A DNA stretch of 64,000 nucleotides from Epiperipatus broadwayi (Eukaryota > Onychophora > Udeonychophora > Euonychophora > Peripatidae). The notes under the pieces were generated by a model. It did not search any database and was not told the DNA's origin. It saw nothing but the letters and a program-made list of their open reading frames with translations. The translations under genes were made by a program, and so were the position numbers. This document shows, piece by piece, positions 11,776 through 22,061 of the stretch. The DNA lies in the NCBI GenBank assembly GCA_028023455.1, contig JAQFVV010000014.1, forward strand, positions 4,655,336 to 4,719,335, given 5' to 3'. Within the stretch, counting starts at the first letter, position 1, and the number at the start of each line of letters is the position of its first letter.

Positions 11776-13172
11776 TGTGGCCCTGTTGTGCTAACAGAAA
11801 CAAGACATCATACATAACTCTAAGTTCAAACAAAAGAAAAATACCAAAAAGTATACCAGCTCTGTAACAAAAGAAGTAAACAATAAAAGGATAACAATCC
11901 TGAGTAGCAAGAGTGAGTTTATTTCATAATATAAAATAATTAATCTGTTTTCACAAAAAATAAATTTGATACAGGGAAAAAAAAACATGGCATCTTCACA
12001 AACAAATAATGAAGCAAGTAGCATCAAAACAATTTATAACAATGCAAAGATAAATAACACAACCAAAATGCATGCAAACACTGCAAAGTTGGTTGGTCAA
12101 GCAGACAGCATACAAAATGAATCAAATGCACACCAGACAACTAGATTCAGAAGGGCAAATCCAAACGATATCAACAATCTTAACCTTACAAATGAGAACT
12201 CTCATTCAGGGATTGGAGTCCAGAAGAATTTCAAGCAATAAATATTAATTTTAACAACACAATTCCTAAAAAATTATTTAGCACATTTAAAAATCGTTTT
12301 TCACCCAAATCAATTTATAGTCTCAGCAACTGGCAAAAATTTGATGCTATATAAATTCCTCAGAGAACTACTAAATGAGGCATTAACTACATATCAAATA
12401 TGGGATACCATATTATGTATAGGATACCAACCTAACTAATGTTATTTAGTGATAGAATTCTTTGATGAGCATCAAAGAGCAAGATTTCAAATGCAAATCA
12501 AAATGTTGAGAAATTATGCATTGATAGAAGTAGACAAAAACTTACAAAACCACATCATAGGGATAATAAGAAACACCTACTATGCATATAGCATACAAGA
12601 TTTTCAACATATGATAGAATCATTTGGTAAAGTAGTATATTTAAACCCAATATATCTGAAAGATACACCCACACCAGTATATAGCAATAGTTTTGAATTT
12701 AAAATAAAATTAAAAGATAAAGTAATCCCAGAAAACATTCCAATCCAAATTATTGATCAGGAGGCAATGTTGTCACTTTATATAAGAGGACTAAAATCAC
12801 AGTGCTATTTATGTGGACAGTATGGCCATCTGGAAACACACTGTAGCACAATCCAAATCATACAAACCAGGCAGAACATGATATAATACAACCACAAGAA
12901 CAAATTTAAAAAATGCATCAAAATAAAGATGAGGTAAACAGGAACTAAAAAAGCCCAACATGCCAACAGCTAGAAAGCAATAGGGATAAAAACACAACTA
13001 GAAACATTAAGGTGCTTGACCTATCAATCCTAAAGCCAAACAAAAATCAAATATCCAATGAAGACATGAAGCAAACAACCGGAAATTATCTAGTTTTCAA
13101 CCATGTATTTCTAACAATGTAATTCTTTACAACCAATAAAGTTTGATTCAAATAATAATAATAATGAAGATG
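11776..13172 (+). mobile_element. Half-L1: ORF1-only LINE derivative
   Basis: A ~210-bp 5' leader, an ORF1 with CCHC knuckle (11986-12883) and ~270 bp of 3' sequence ending with AATAAAG and an (AAT)n tail at about 13155-13170. There is no endonuclease or reverse transcriptase. Its ORF1 is homologous to that of the minus-strand LINE at 1.3-6.3 kb and its 3' end has the same AATAAAGTTT plus AAT-tail pattern. ORF2 seems to have been deleted cleanly, as in the mammalian HAL1 arrangement. Confidence 0.75.
11986..12883 (+). pseudogene. LINE ORF1 with CCHC knuckle, interrupted
   Basis: The start MASSQTNNEA at 11986 follows an A-rich leader. The first open segment ends at 12241. The continuation runs through stops and another frame to the segment at 12449-12886, which ends in the knuckle CYLCGQYGHLETHC. 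Between these is an RRM-like-length basic region without a diagnostic motif that I can call. The match to the LINE at 6.2-4.7 kb is clear around DQEAML and NSFE. Product role by family: RNA-binding chaperone of LINE particles. Confidence 0.75.
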
Positions 13173-13400
13173 ATGATGATGATAATGATAAAGCTATGAA
13201 TATTTGGACTACTTTAAATAACTCCATAAAAATGCAGAACAATGATCATTTCAGATAGCAGAAAAGGAACTTGTGAACGCATATTATAATCCTATATGAA
13301 TTGTTTAATATTTATCAGAAAGAAAAAATAAATTACAGATATTTAAGTTTTATATTTAAAAGAGTGTTTGAATTTTATCCTAATTATTTTTGAGTTTATA
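13173..13400. other. Spacer between LINE remnants
   Basis: A short GAT run (13165-13195) is followed by AT-rich non-coding sequence. The 5' edge of the next element is uncertain. Confidence 0.4.
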
Positions 13401-14711
13401 TTTGATGTTAATGCAGTAATAATATTAATATTTAAAAAAGGTGATAAAGAAGATATTAAAAATTACAGACCTATCAGCCTTTTATCAGTTTTATATAAAA
13501 TTTTTACCAAGATAATTACAACTCATCTACAGAGAACTTTGGATTTCCACCAACCAAGAGAACATGCTGGATTTAAAAGTGGTTTTAGTACAATAGATCA
13601 TATCCAGGTATTGAGAGAAGTCATAGAAAGGACAAACGAATATGAGTTGTCATTATGTTTTGGATTTGTAGATTATGAAAAGGCATTCGATTCTATACAC
13701 ATTTCTTCAGTGATTAAAGCATTGGATCATCAAGGTATAGATCCAGGATATTGTCATATTTTAAAGAATATTTATAAAAATGCAACAGCAACAATTAGAT
13801 TACATAATGATACTGGAAAAATCAACATTGAGAAAGGTGTAAGACAAGGTGACTCCATATCTCCAAAACTTGTGGATTAAAATGGGAAACTAAAGGAGTA
13901 AAAGTAAATGGAGAGTATTTAAGTCATTTAGATTTCACAGATGATGTAGTTGTTTTTGCAAATAATGCTTCAGAGCTGCAGGAAATGTTGCAGGAGTTAG
14001 CAGATGAAAGTAGAAAAGTAGGACTAAAGATAAATGTTAAAAAGACTAAAGTAATGTTTAATCGATTTGCTCAAAATATGAAAATAAAGATTGATTATGA
14101 AGAATTAGAAGAAGTTAACAGTTACAAATACCTTGGTCAGATTATTAATACAGATGGAAACATAATGGAAGAAATTAATCATAGAATTAAACTTGGTTGG
14201 AGTGCTTTTGGTAGAAATAACTTGATACTAAAAGGAAATATGCCTATGTGTTTGAAAAGGATGGTTTTTAACAAATGTGTTTTACCAGTTTTTACTTATG
14301 GATCTGAGACTTGGACACTTAATAGAAGAGCAATACAGAGACTTCAGACCACTCAAAGGAGTATGGAGAGATGTATGTTGGGAGTAACAAGAAGAGATCG
14401 AAAACGCAATGTATGGGTAAAACAACAAACAGTGTTACTGACCTTATTGAAAAAATTAAAAGATTGAAATGGAGTTGGGCTGGACATATTGCTAGAAGAG
14501 ATGATAATAGATGAACAATTAAAATTTTAAACTGGATTCCAAGAGATTGTAAAAGACCCAGAAAGAGACCACATGTGAGATGGATGGATGAAATAAGAAA
14601 ATGTGCAGGGGTGTTGTGGAGAAGAGAAGCTAAAGATCGAAGAAGATGGATTAAACTTGGAGAGACCTTCATCATGCAGTGGATTAATAATGGTTGATGA
14701 TGATGATGATC
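13400..14711 (+). mobile_element. RTE-like non-LTR retrotransposon remnant (reverse transcriptase and 3' end)
   Basis: Reverse transcriptase begins at about 13405 with FKKGDKED and NYRPISLL, then FVDYEKAFDS (about 13660-13690) and GVRQGDSISP (about 13838-13867). A small deletion near 13870 changes frame. FTDD at about 13934-13945 replaces the usual FADD-type catalytic box. The second frame (13985-14467) includes CVLPVFTYGSETWTL, and a further frame change leads to KWSWAGHIAR and the C-terminus. It ends with a (GAT)n-like tail at 14694-14711, typical of this kind of LINE. The 5' part including the endonuclease is missing, a common result of 5' truncation. Clade assignment is by resemblance only. 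Confidence 0.85.
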
Positions 14712-15000
14712 CTAGATAATGCGTGTAGAAATACTCAGTTTTAAAAAAGAAAAGAAAAATTCGGTCTGTTATAATATATATAACCGAAGTAAATATTGGA
14801 ACAAATTCTTTTTAATGCATGTTAAATATATTGAAATGAAGTTTTACAAATTATTAGTTAAAAATAAAAAAGTAAAGAAAGAATGATGAAATGTAAAATG
14901 CAATATTCATGCATAAATTGTGCAAGTCTTAAATAATTATAATCAATGATAAAACAATATCTATCATCCATTCATTCATAGTTAATCCTAGCTTTGACTA
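14712..15000. other. Non-coding AT-rich spacer
   Basis: Nothing recognised. Confidence 0.5.
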
Positions 15001-15120
15001 TTAAAAATTAAATTTTATGTAGGTGAATTTATATTATATATATATGGGAGAATCCATTTTTTAAAAATTAAATTTTATGTAGGTGAATTTATATTATATA
15101 TATATGGGAGAATCCATTTT
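15001..15120. repeat. Exact 60-bp tandem duplication
   Basis: Bases 15001-15060 and 15061-15120 are identical over all 60 positions, each ending TATATGGGAGAATCCATTTT. Perfect identity amid decayed repeats implies a very recent event or an assembly duplication. Confidence 0.97.
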
Positions 15121-15540
15121 TTCTCTACTTTTAATAGAGATTGGTCTCAGAATGAGCCATCCCTCTATGAGTTGTAGTTGTATTGAATTAGATTACAACT
15201 TAAAAGACCATTCTTGCAGTTATTGTTTTATAAAAATAACAGTTATGTTTGATTGAATTAGAATCTAAAAAAACCATTCCTGATAATTATTGTCATATAA
15301 GGATAGTGTTGATGTCTATCCCATATAAAATATATGTATTGGTACTAGGAAATATGTGTCAAAGAAATGTTTTATATTTATGACTTCATATGTGCATAGA
15401 GTTGTGCTTTAAATTTATTGACATGAATAAATTCTATTATCTATAACTACATTAATATTACAATGAAAATGAAGATTAAAATTACACTTGGCAATGAAAC
15501 TTTGAAAATATAGTGTAATAATGGTCTTTCAGTGTATATG
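15121..15540 (+). repeat. Dispersed repeat, copy 1 of an antiparallel pair
   Basis: This segment matches, in reverse complement, 31640-32110. Shared landmarks are GAGTTGTAGTTGTATTGAATTA, a ~65-bp internal repeat with GACCATTC, and AGAAATGTTTT-TATTTATGA. It is non-coding. The two copies bracket the pair of Gypsy elements in opposite orientation. Confidence 0.75.
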
Positions 15541-15557
15541 GAATAAGCTAATATATA

Positions 15558-16051
15558 TAGATAAAACAATGTTTTTGGGTACGAACCGTGTATTATTTTG
15601 CATTACAATCTGATATTTTGACGGACTAGCAACCGCCATTATCAAGGTTAACTTTTGAAAGAACAATCATTAGATCTCAAACAATATGATTTAAGAAACA
15701 TGAGAGCATCAATTGAAAATACTAAAGAGACCTACTGATTTAAATAGGGCTGACAAAGCACAACATATTCCAGCTATGTGGAAACCTATCATTTTATTTA
15801 ATATTAACTTGAAATTAATATGCAAAAAAACTGAGGGAAATAAACATCTTGATAAGCCTCATGTTGTGAATGCTGAACTACTTCAAGTTAAATCTCACTT
15901 CTCATCTCGCACTGAGTCACATTATTCTTTGAGATTTAATGATTGTTCTTTCAAAAGATTACCTTGATAATGGCAGTTGCTAGTCCAATGAAATATTGGA
16001 TTATAATGCAAAATCATACACGGTTCGTACCCAAAAACATTGTTTTATCTA
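15558..16051. mobile_element. MITE-like element with ~125-bp terminal inverted repeats
   Basis: The left arm (15558 to about 15682) starts TAGATAAAACAATGTTTTTG. The right arm (about 15928-16051) ends in the reverse complement ATTGTTTTATCTA. The arms also share ACGAACCGTGTAT and AAAGAACAATCATTA. If the element itself begins at GATAAAAC, it is flanked by TA on both sides, as for Tc1/mariner-type insertions. The ~245-bp interior has an 84-codon open frame (15713-15967) with no recognised domain. Confidence 0.75.
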
Positions 16052-16096
16052 CATCATATAACCATGAAAACATTATATATATATATATATATATAT

Positions 16097-17857
16097 TATA
16101 CCTAGCCTTTTACACGTCATCTCTTAAATTTTATAAAAACATTATTTATATAAAATCAATAAAATGTTTAATGTTTATAATGATGACTCAATCAGAACTT
16201 TGTACCTCCCTCTTACACAAAATCCTATCACGGGGCTGTCGGTACCTCGGGTAGAGTAATCAATATCATTTGCAAACATTTGCCAATAACATTAACACTC
16301 GTTTACTAGATTACATATTAGCCAATCATTTAAAGGATAAAATCCAATGGGCGCCAGCCGACCTTTGTCGACAAGTCTGCTTGACCAATACGATCTAGTA
16401 CCCGCTCCCGCTAGCTCAGCTACAACAATCAATTAAATATAATCCGCCTACCTAAAAAATCAATTTATGAATCTCTCTCAGCGCTAAATTTCTCGCTTTC
16501 TTCTTTTCTTTTATTTAATTATTTAATTTAAATCTAATTTAAGTAATCACTAACCCATGAAATCTCCATTCACGCTATTATGCTTCATTTGGTCTTATAA
16601 TATAATTAATTATACTTTCGTTCAAGTTCAAATAATATTTAATACAATCAAAATTTCATATTATAAATACATAAAAATAATTATACACACAGTCACAATA
16701 AAATCTCTGGGTAATGGAGCTAAAGACAACTAATAGTGATTGTTCGTACCATAAAGTTCAGAGTTTATTATTTCATTTATTATTACGGCTTTTAATTAGT
16801 GAATTAGAAATTGAAATAAACATTACCTAGCTTTTTCCCTTATTCACGGTTCTGAGCGTTGCTTCTGATAGTATTTCATTCGGACAGTTAGCGCTAACTC
16901 TTTGCACTCCTTTTCCCGATGTCATTGGGATCCTGTGGGCTCCACGTGGACACTCCGTCACCTTCTTGCTTTACACTACCATAATCGACATTTGAACTGT
17001 TGGCTGTTGGTATTGCGGGAAGGATTCGGCCGGCTGTTCACACGATGGGTTTAACAGTGCAGCATTATGTTTAGCTTGAGACGTATATTAATATTCAATG
17101 CTCTCGATCTATAAAAAATTTTTTTTTTAATAATACAATAGAAAATTCGCCCTTTTATATTTTACGGTCCTTATCTTGTGGATTCAATCTACAATACGTA
17201 ACTAATTCTCTGGTGTTTCAGTTATGGTCCGTGCTGTCTTTCTGGTGTTTGCATTGATCATTTTAATTTCTTTGTACTCTCTGCTAGAGTTATTTCAATT
17301 TCTTTATCTCAATTTCTTTGTTAGAGTTATTTCAATTTCTTTGTTAGAATTATTTCAATTTCTTTGTTAAAGTTATTTCAATTTCTTTGTTAGAGTTATT
17401 TCCTTTTTTTGTTAGAATTATTTCAATTTCTTTGTTAAAGTTATTTCACTAACTAGCCGTTTAATGGAAATTTCTTATGTTCATCATTAGCTCCCATTGT
17501 TCACTACATTCCTTTGATTACATATATTTTTCCTTTTTTTTTTTTTATTATAATTATAAGACAAAACGAATTCCACCTTTTTTTTTTTTTTCTTAAAGCA
17601 ATCTTAAATCAAATTTTAGTTCTTTAGGTTTTATTTAAATACGATTCAAAATTATATTTTATAAAACTGTCTAACTTATGCTTTTAACGATAAACCTATC
17701 TATGAGAAAAAAAAAATCCTTTTATTCTTATTTTACTCTACAAGACCTTTTATTTTTTATTAATATTTACACAAATCGTTTATCAATTTATATTTTTTTT
17801 TCAAAATTATGTGTAACTCCGTAGAAAGCACACTCCTTCCTGATGTATCTCGGTACA
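16097..17857 (-). repeat. gypsy-1 3' LTR
   Basis: The plus-strand ends are TATACC...GGTACA. In element orientation this is TGTACC...GGTATA, an imperfect version of the usual TG...CA termini. It is matched end to end by 22062-23834. It contains a ~23-bp minisatellite (about 17280-17450) built on GTTAGAGTTATTTCAATTTC. Confidence 0.95.
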
Positions 17858-17882
17858 TTTCTCCGTCCCCCCTTTTTGAAAC
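17858..17882 (-). other. gypsy-1 polypurine tract
   Basis: On the minus strand AAAAAGGGGGGACGGAGAAA directly precedes the 3' LTR start TGTACC. This is the expected primer site for plus-strand synthesis. Confidence 0.85.
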
Positions 17883-18001
17883 TAAAATATCAATCTGAAG
17901 GTTTTAGTTTCAACATTTAACTTTATTCTTACTATACATTCCCCTTGATTTATTTTGATGGAAGTTCGTCCTCTCTTATTCTCGTGTGTCCGTGTTACTC
18001 G

Positions 18002-19084
18002 TTAAGCTTCCTTCTTTAGTAATTGTAAGGATCGCGCATTGAACATTCCCCTACAGTCTAACCCTTGGGCGACTTTGAAGGCGTTATTTCCGTACTCCTT
18101 TATGATTTTGTATGGCCCGTCGTATATGGGTTGAAATTCCTTATATATCCCCTTTTCCGGATGGCTCACGGGGTTTACCCTTACCATGACCTTATCTCCC
18201 AGCTTGAACATAGCCTTGCTCTTCCCTTGTCTCCTTTGTCTTATATTTCCCATCTTTCTGAGTTTACAGCGTGCTTCATCCGCGTCTTTCTTCTTATCAA
18301 TAGGTGGTGTTCTAATCGGTAAAGGGGTTTTGAATGGGTAAGGGGTATTTCTCCCATGATGAAGCCTGATGGGTTCGAACCCGGTGGATTCATTTTTGGA
18401 CCAATTTATCATGTTCGCCACTCTCAAGGCATCTTTTACCCATCCACGATGATTGTTCTGGAGATACACACGAAATAAGCGCCCTAATTCCCTCATGACT
18501 CGTTCGCAGGGATTAGACTGCGGATTACGAATTGAAGTGAGAATATGTCTGATCTGGTGGCGCTTCGTCCACCTTTTCCATTCCTCCGACATAAAGGGAG
18601 TTCCATGGTCTGATATTATCTGCTTTGGGATTCCCATGCCTCGAAAATGTTGACGCTCAAGTACCTGTATAGTTTGTTTGGCATTAGCTTGCGTCACCGG
18701 ATATATCACTACGAATTTGGAAAAAACGTCATACGTTACAACAAGATACTTCTTTCTATTAAACTGGGGTAGGGGTCCGTAGAAGTCTATTGCCAAGAGG
18801 CTGTTAGGCTGGTATGCATATATAGGTCTCAACGGGCCCACACTTGATGAGTTTTGGGGCTTTGTTTTCGCACATACAGTACATCCCTCAATGACGTCTA
18901 AAACACTCTTATACATTCTTGGCCAATAAAACCAATTGCCTATCAACCCTTCCATCTTGCTTGCCCCATAGTGTCCATAATTTTTATGTATGAGCATGAT
19001 TATTTGTTTCCGCATATTCACTGGAAGAACAACTCGTGTATGCTCCTCATCCCTCATTTTACACTGTAAAAGTCCATTTTTCAA
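18002..19084 (-). pseudogene. gypsy-1 integrase
   Basis: A 360-codon open segment with the complete integrase layout: an N-terminal HHCC zinc domain (HKNYGHYG...CTVC, about residues 33-71), a catalytic core with the first Asp in LAIDFYGPL, the second in SDHGTPF and Glu in SNPCERVMREL, then a basic C-terminal domain with GDKVMVR and YDGPYKI. All three DDE residues are present. It is the 3' part of a single polyprotein and not a separate gene. A one-base slip in an A run near 19084 separates it from RNase H. Confidence 0.93.
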
Positions 19085-19720
19085 ACAATATTTTTTTCTT
19101 TCCAGACCGTATTGTTTACAGGTCTTCCTGTAGGCTGATGGCGCAAGCGGTCTATGATTTGTTTACATTCGGTATCTTCTTCCTGCGCTTTCACTAATCT
19201 TTTCAAACTGCACTCTATATCCTCACCTTTATCTACTTCCGCCGCTGCTATGTACGCATCGTTACAAGTTAAATGTTGCTGCGGTGGTTCTATCGGATAG
19301 CGACTTAAAGCATCTGCCACCATATTGTCTCTGCCTGGGCAATACTGCACACGATAGTTAAATTCTTGTAAGATCAAACTCCATCGGATCAGCCTACTAT
19401 TCGTGAGGAAGCTATGATTAAGGAACTCAAGGCTCCTATGGTCTGTAATCACTATCACCTGTGACCCTATTAAATACTGTCTAAACTTCTTAAAGGCCCA
19501 GACAATTGCTAAAGCCTCCCTCTCAGTTACTGTATAATTTTTTTCAGGCTTACTTAATAAGCGACTTATAAAGAATAACACCCCATATTTCCCGTCGTCC
19601 TGCACCTGAGATAATGTGGCTCCCAGGCCCATTCCACTACTGTCAGTTTGCACTACAAATGGTTTGTCAAAATCTGGGTATGACAGCATGACCTCTTTTA
19701 GAAACCCCTTTTTACCTTTT
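19081..19720 (-). pseudogene. gypsy-1 RNase H and connection to integrase
   Basis: The segment contains TDSSGMGLGATL, REALAIVWA, ITDHRSLEFL and DNMVADALSR, the four acidic active-site positions of Ty3/Gypsy RNase H, followed by a linker into integrase. It removes RNA from the RNA:DNA hybrid during reverse transcription. A single-base frame change near 19700 separates it from RT. Confidence 0.92.
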
Positions 19721-20641
19721 CAAAGCTACGCTCTTGTAGCTCCTCCCACATCCACCTTTTGTCCTTCCTTAATAACTGTAAAAGAGGTTCCATGTCTGAG
19801 GAAAAGTTTTTATAAAATCGGTTGAAAAAATTACACAGTCTGAGGAAAGCATTGATGTCTTTCTTCTTCCTTGGTTTTGGAAACTGTTGTATCGCCTCGA
19901 TTTTTTCTGGATTTGGAGATATTCCCTGCTCACTGATAATGTGTCCCAAGAATTTCACCTCCTGAGTCATTAGGTGGCTTTTCCCCAAATTTATTTTAAT
20001 TCCTTTTTCTATGCACTCCCCGAACAGTAGCTTCAAATGTTCGAAGTGCTCTTCCACACTATTCGAGGCCACAATGATGTCATCCACATACATCGTAATT
20101 ACACTCTTAATTTTTTCTGACAACACTTGATCAAGGCATTGTATTAGTCCTGCCCTGCTGTTTTTTAAGCCGAAGGGAACCCGATTAAAGTTATATGCCC
20201 GTCCATTATATCGGAAAGCGGTATATTTCCGGTCTTCAGGGTAAAGCTTGATCTGCCAGTAGCTGGCCGTTAGATCAAACGTCAAAAATATTTTTTTTTA
20301 TGGAACTTCATTAATAATTCGGTTATAGGTGGCGGGGCATTAGTGTCTAGCACTGTTATTTTATTCAACTGTCGCGCGTCTAAACACAATCGAATAGACC
20401 CGTCCTTTTTCTTTACAGTCACCAACGGATTATTGTATGGTGATGAGCATTTAGAAATAATTCCCCATTTTAGCATATTCTGTAGCTGTTCTTCTACGGC
20501 ATTTCTATATTGATGTGGTATTGGGTATGTTCGCACTTGATACGGCTGGTCTTCCATAAGTTTTATTCGGTGTTCATATCCTTCGATAACTCCCAGAACT
20601 TCTGAAAACACCTCCTCGTACGTGTTCAACAAATTCTTCAG
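19698..20641 (-). pseudogene. gypsy-1 reverse transcriptase
   Basis: Two pieces (20632-20282 and 20285-19698) are split by a one-base length change in an A9 run at about 20290. The first holds the fingers region with PLVTVKKKDGSIRLCLDARQ. The second begins at TFDLTASYWQI, then VPFGLKN and the catalytic MYVDDIIV (residues ~65-72 of that piece), followed by FLGHIIS and the thumb. All catalytic residues are present. Confidence 0.94.
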
Positions 20642-20644
20642 TCA

Positions 20645-21130
20645 TTCTCCGTTCTCGCTTTCCTGTTCCTCTTCCCTTATTATTATTTTTTTTTCTATTT
20701 GTATCCCTGCACTGTCTGCATCATGCTCTGTTCTACTATTGTCTGCCTCGCAGACATCAAATGGTATTTCTGCATGATTAATTCTTGCCTGTCACTTTTC
20801 ATAATCCAGCACGCATCCTGCTTTGCACATAAAGTCTGAGCCCAGGATAGCATCATGTATCAATCCCTCCAAGATCAGCATGACGTGGTTGTATTCCTTT
20901 CCTGCGATCTTAATACTCACCCACACTTGCTCCGATGCCAACTTGGCTCTTTTCCCATTCGCCAGCCTTACGTACACATCCTTTAATGGCAAGGTTTTAA
21001 TTTTCAAGTTACTTCGGTCCATTTCATTGAACGTTTTCTGCAAAATCACCGACACTTGGCTGCCCGAGTCAAGTAGTGCATTAATTGCCTTCCCTTCGAT
21101 TCCTATTTCTATTTTAGGACATGATTGGTA
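20645..21130 (-). pseudogene. gypsy-1 aspartic protease region
   Basis: The retropepsin active site LLDSGSQVSVI lies at about 21076-21044 and the second conserved block AILGSDFM at about 20850-20827. TGA stops at 20792-20794 and 20642-20644 are in the same frame as gag above and RT below. Reading CGA at each would restore an open frame in principle, which suggests CpG decay. Confidence 0.88.
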
Positions 21131-21721
21131 TGCCATTCCCAGCTCGCCCCTCTCTTCATTTTGTACTAGGTTTGCTACTTGTCTGCTATTATCTTCTGCC
21201 TTTCCCTCTGTCCTCCGATTTTCTTCGTACTGTTTATCGTTATCTATCGTCCTGAGTATCTCTGCCGCTCGCTCTATGGTATCATTCCCTATTATTGTTT
21301 CTTGGATGTTTTCTGGGAAGCCCCGCCTTACTATCCACAGTATTTGTTGCTCAGATATTTTGTATGCTGTGATTTCCCTTAATCTCGCCACTTGTCTGCG
21401 GAAATATGTACTTAGTGATTCTTCTGTTCACCATTTTTCTTGGGTTACCTGATGTTTAACAACTTCCTGAAGCCCCTCCCCCCAATAACTCTTCAGCAAT
21501 GCTTGTTTATATTCCTTGAAGTTCGTTGGCTTTATTCCCAGCGACTCCCACCAATTTTCGGCCTCATCTTGTATGTAGCTAACAGCTATATTAACTTTAA
21601 CCGACTCGCTGAACTCATTACATGAAAAAAAACGTTCTAGACTCTCCAAATATCTATTCGGTCTTTCCCCTTCGTTTCCCGAGAAGGTCTTTATTTTGAT
21701 AACCTGACTTGCTAATTCCAT
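21131..21721 (-). pseudogene. gypsy-1 Gag
   Basis: The start MELASQVIKIKTFSG at 21721 is typical of Ty3/Gypsy Gag: IKTFSGNEGERPNRYLESLE, then AENWWESLG, the retrotrans_gag core. An in-frame TGA (21428-21430) interrupts it and the same frame continues with TEESLSTYFRRQ and MARLREIT. No CCHC knuckle is visible before the protease, so either this lineage lacks one or it has decayed. Role by family: capsid shell of the intracellular particle. Confidence 0.88.
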
Positions 21722-22043
21722 TTTACACCTATTTTATCTTTTTAATAATAATAATAAACTTACGTACGTACAACCAAAACCTAACCTTCCCAGTTCCCCC
21801 CCCCTTTTTTTTCTTATACTAAAATTCCCCAGAGTGTCCCTATGCCTCCACGTCTTATATAATTGCAAAATCACCTTTTCAGTTGCGCTGCTTATATCGT
21901 TTTCTAATCCTACTATCACGCTCCCTCCCGCTTCTTTTTACTAGCTATCACTTCTGTCACTCATACACGACTACGGCCACACCACTTAAGACGTCCAGTC
22001 ATGACTCACATCGGTTCTGCCATTCAAAACGTTTAGTTTTGTT

Positions 22044-22059
22044 CCACGTTGACGCGCCA
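22044..22059 (-). other. gypsy-1 primer-binding site
   Basis: On the minus strand, two bases (AA) after the 5' LTR, is TGGCGCGTCAACGTGG. It starts with TGG, as needed to pair with a tRNA 3' CCA. The same site, altered only at CpGs, occurs in the unrelated-looking element at 53.4 kb. Confidence 0.85.
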
Positions 22060-22061
22060 TT

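Noticed and set aside
18065-18322. Plus-strand ORFs across the Gypsy element (also 18453-18653, 20823-21452, 29011-29262)
   Set aside because: Antisense shadows of the minus-strand pol and gag frames.
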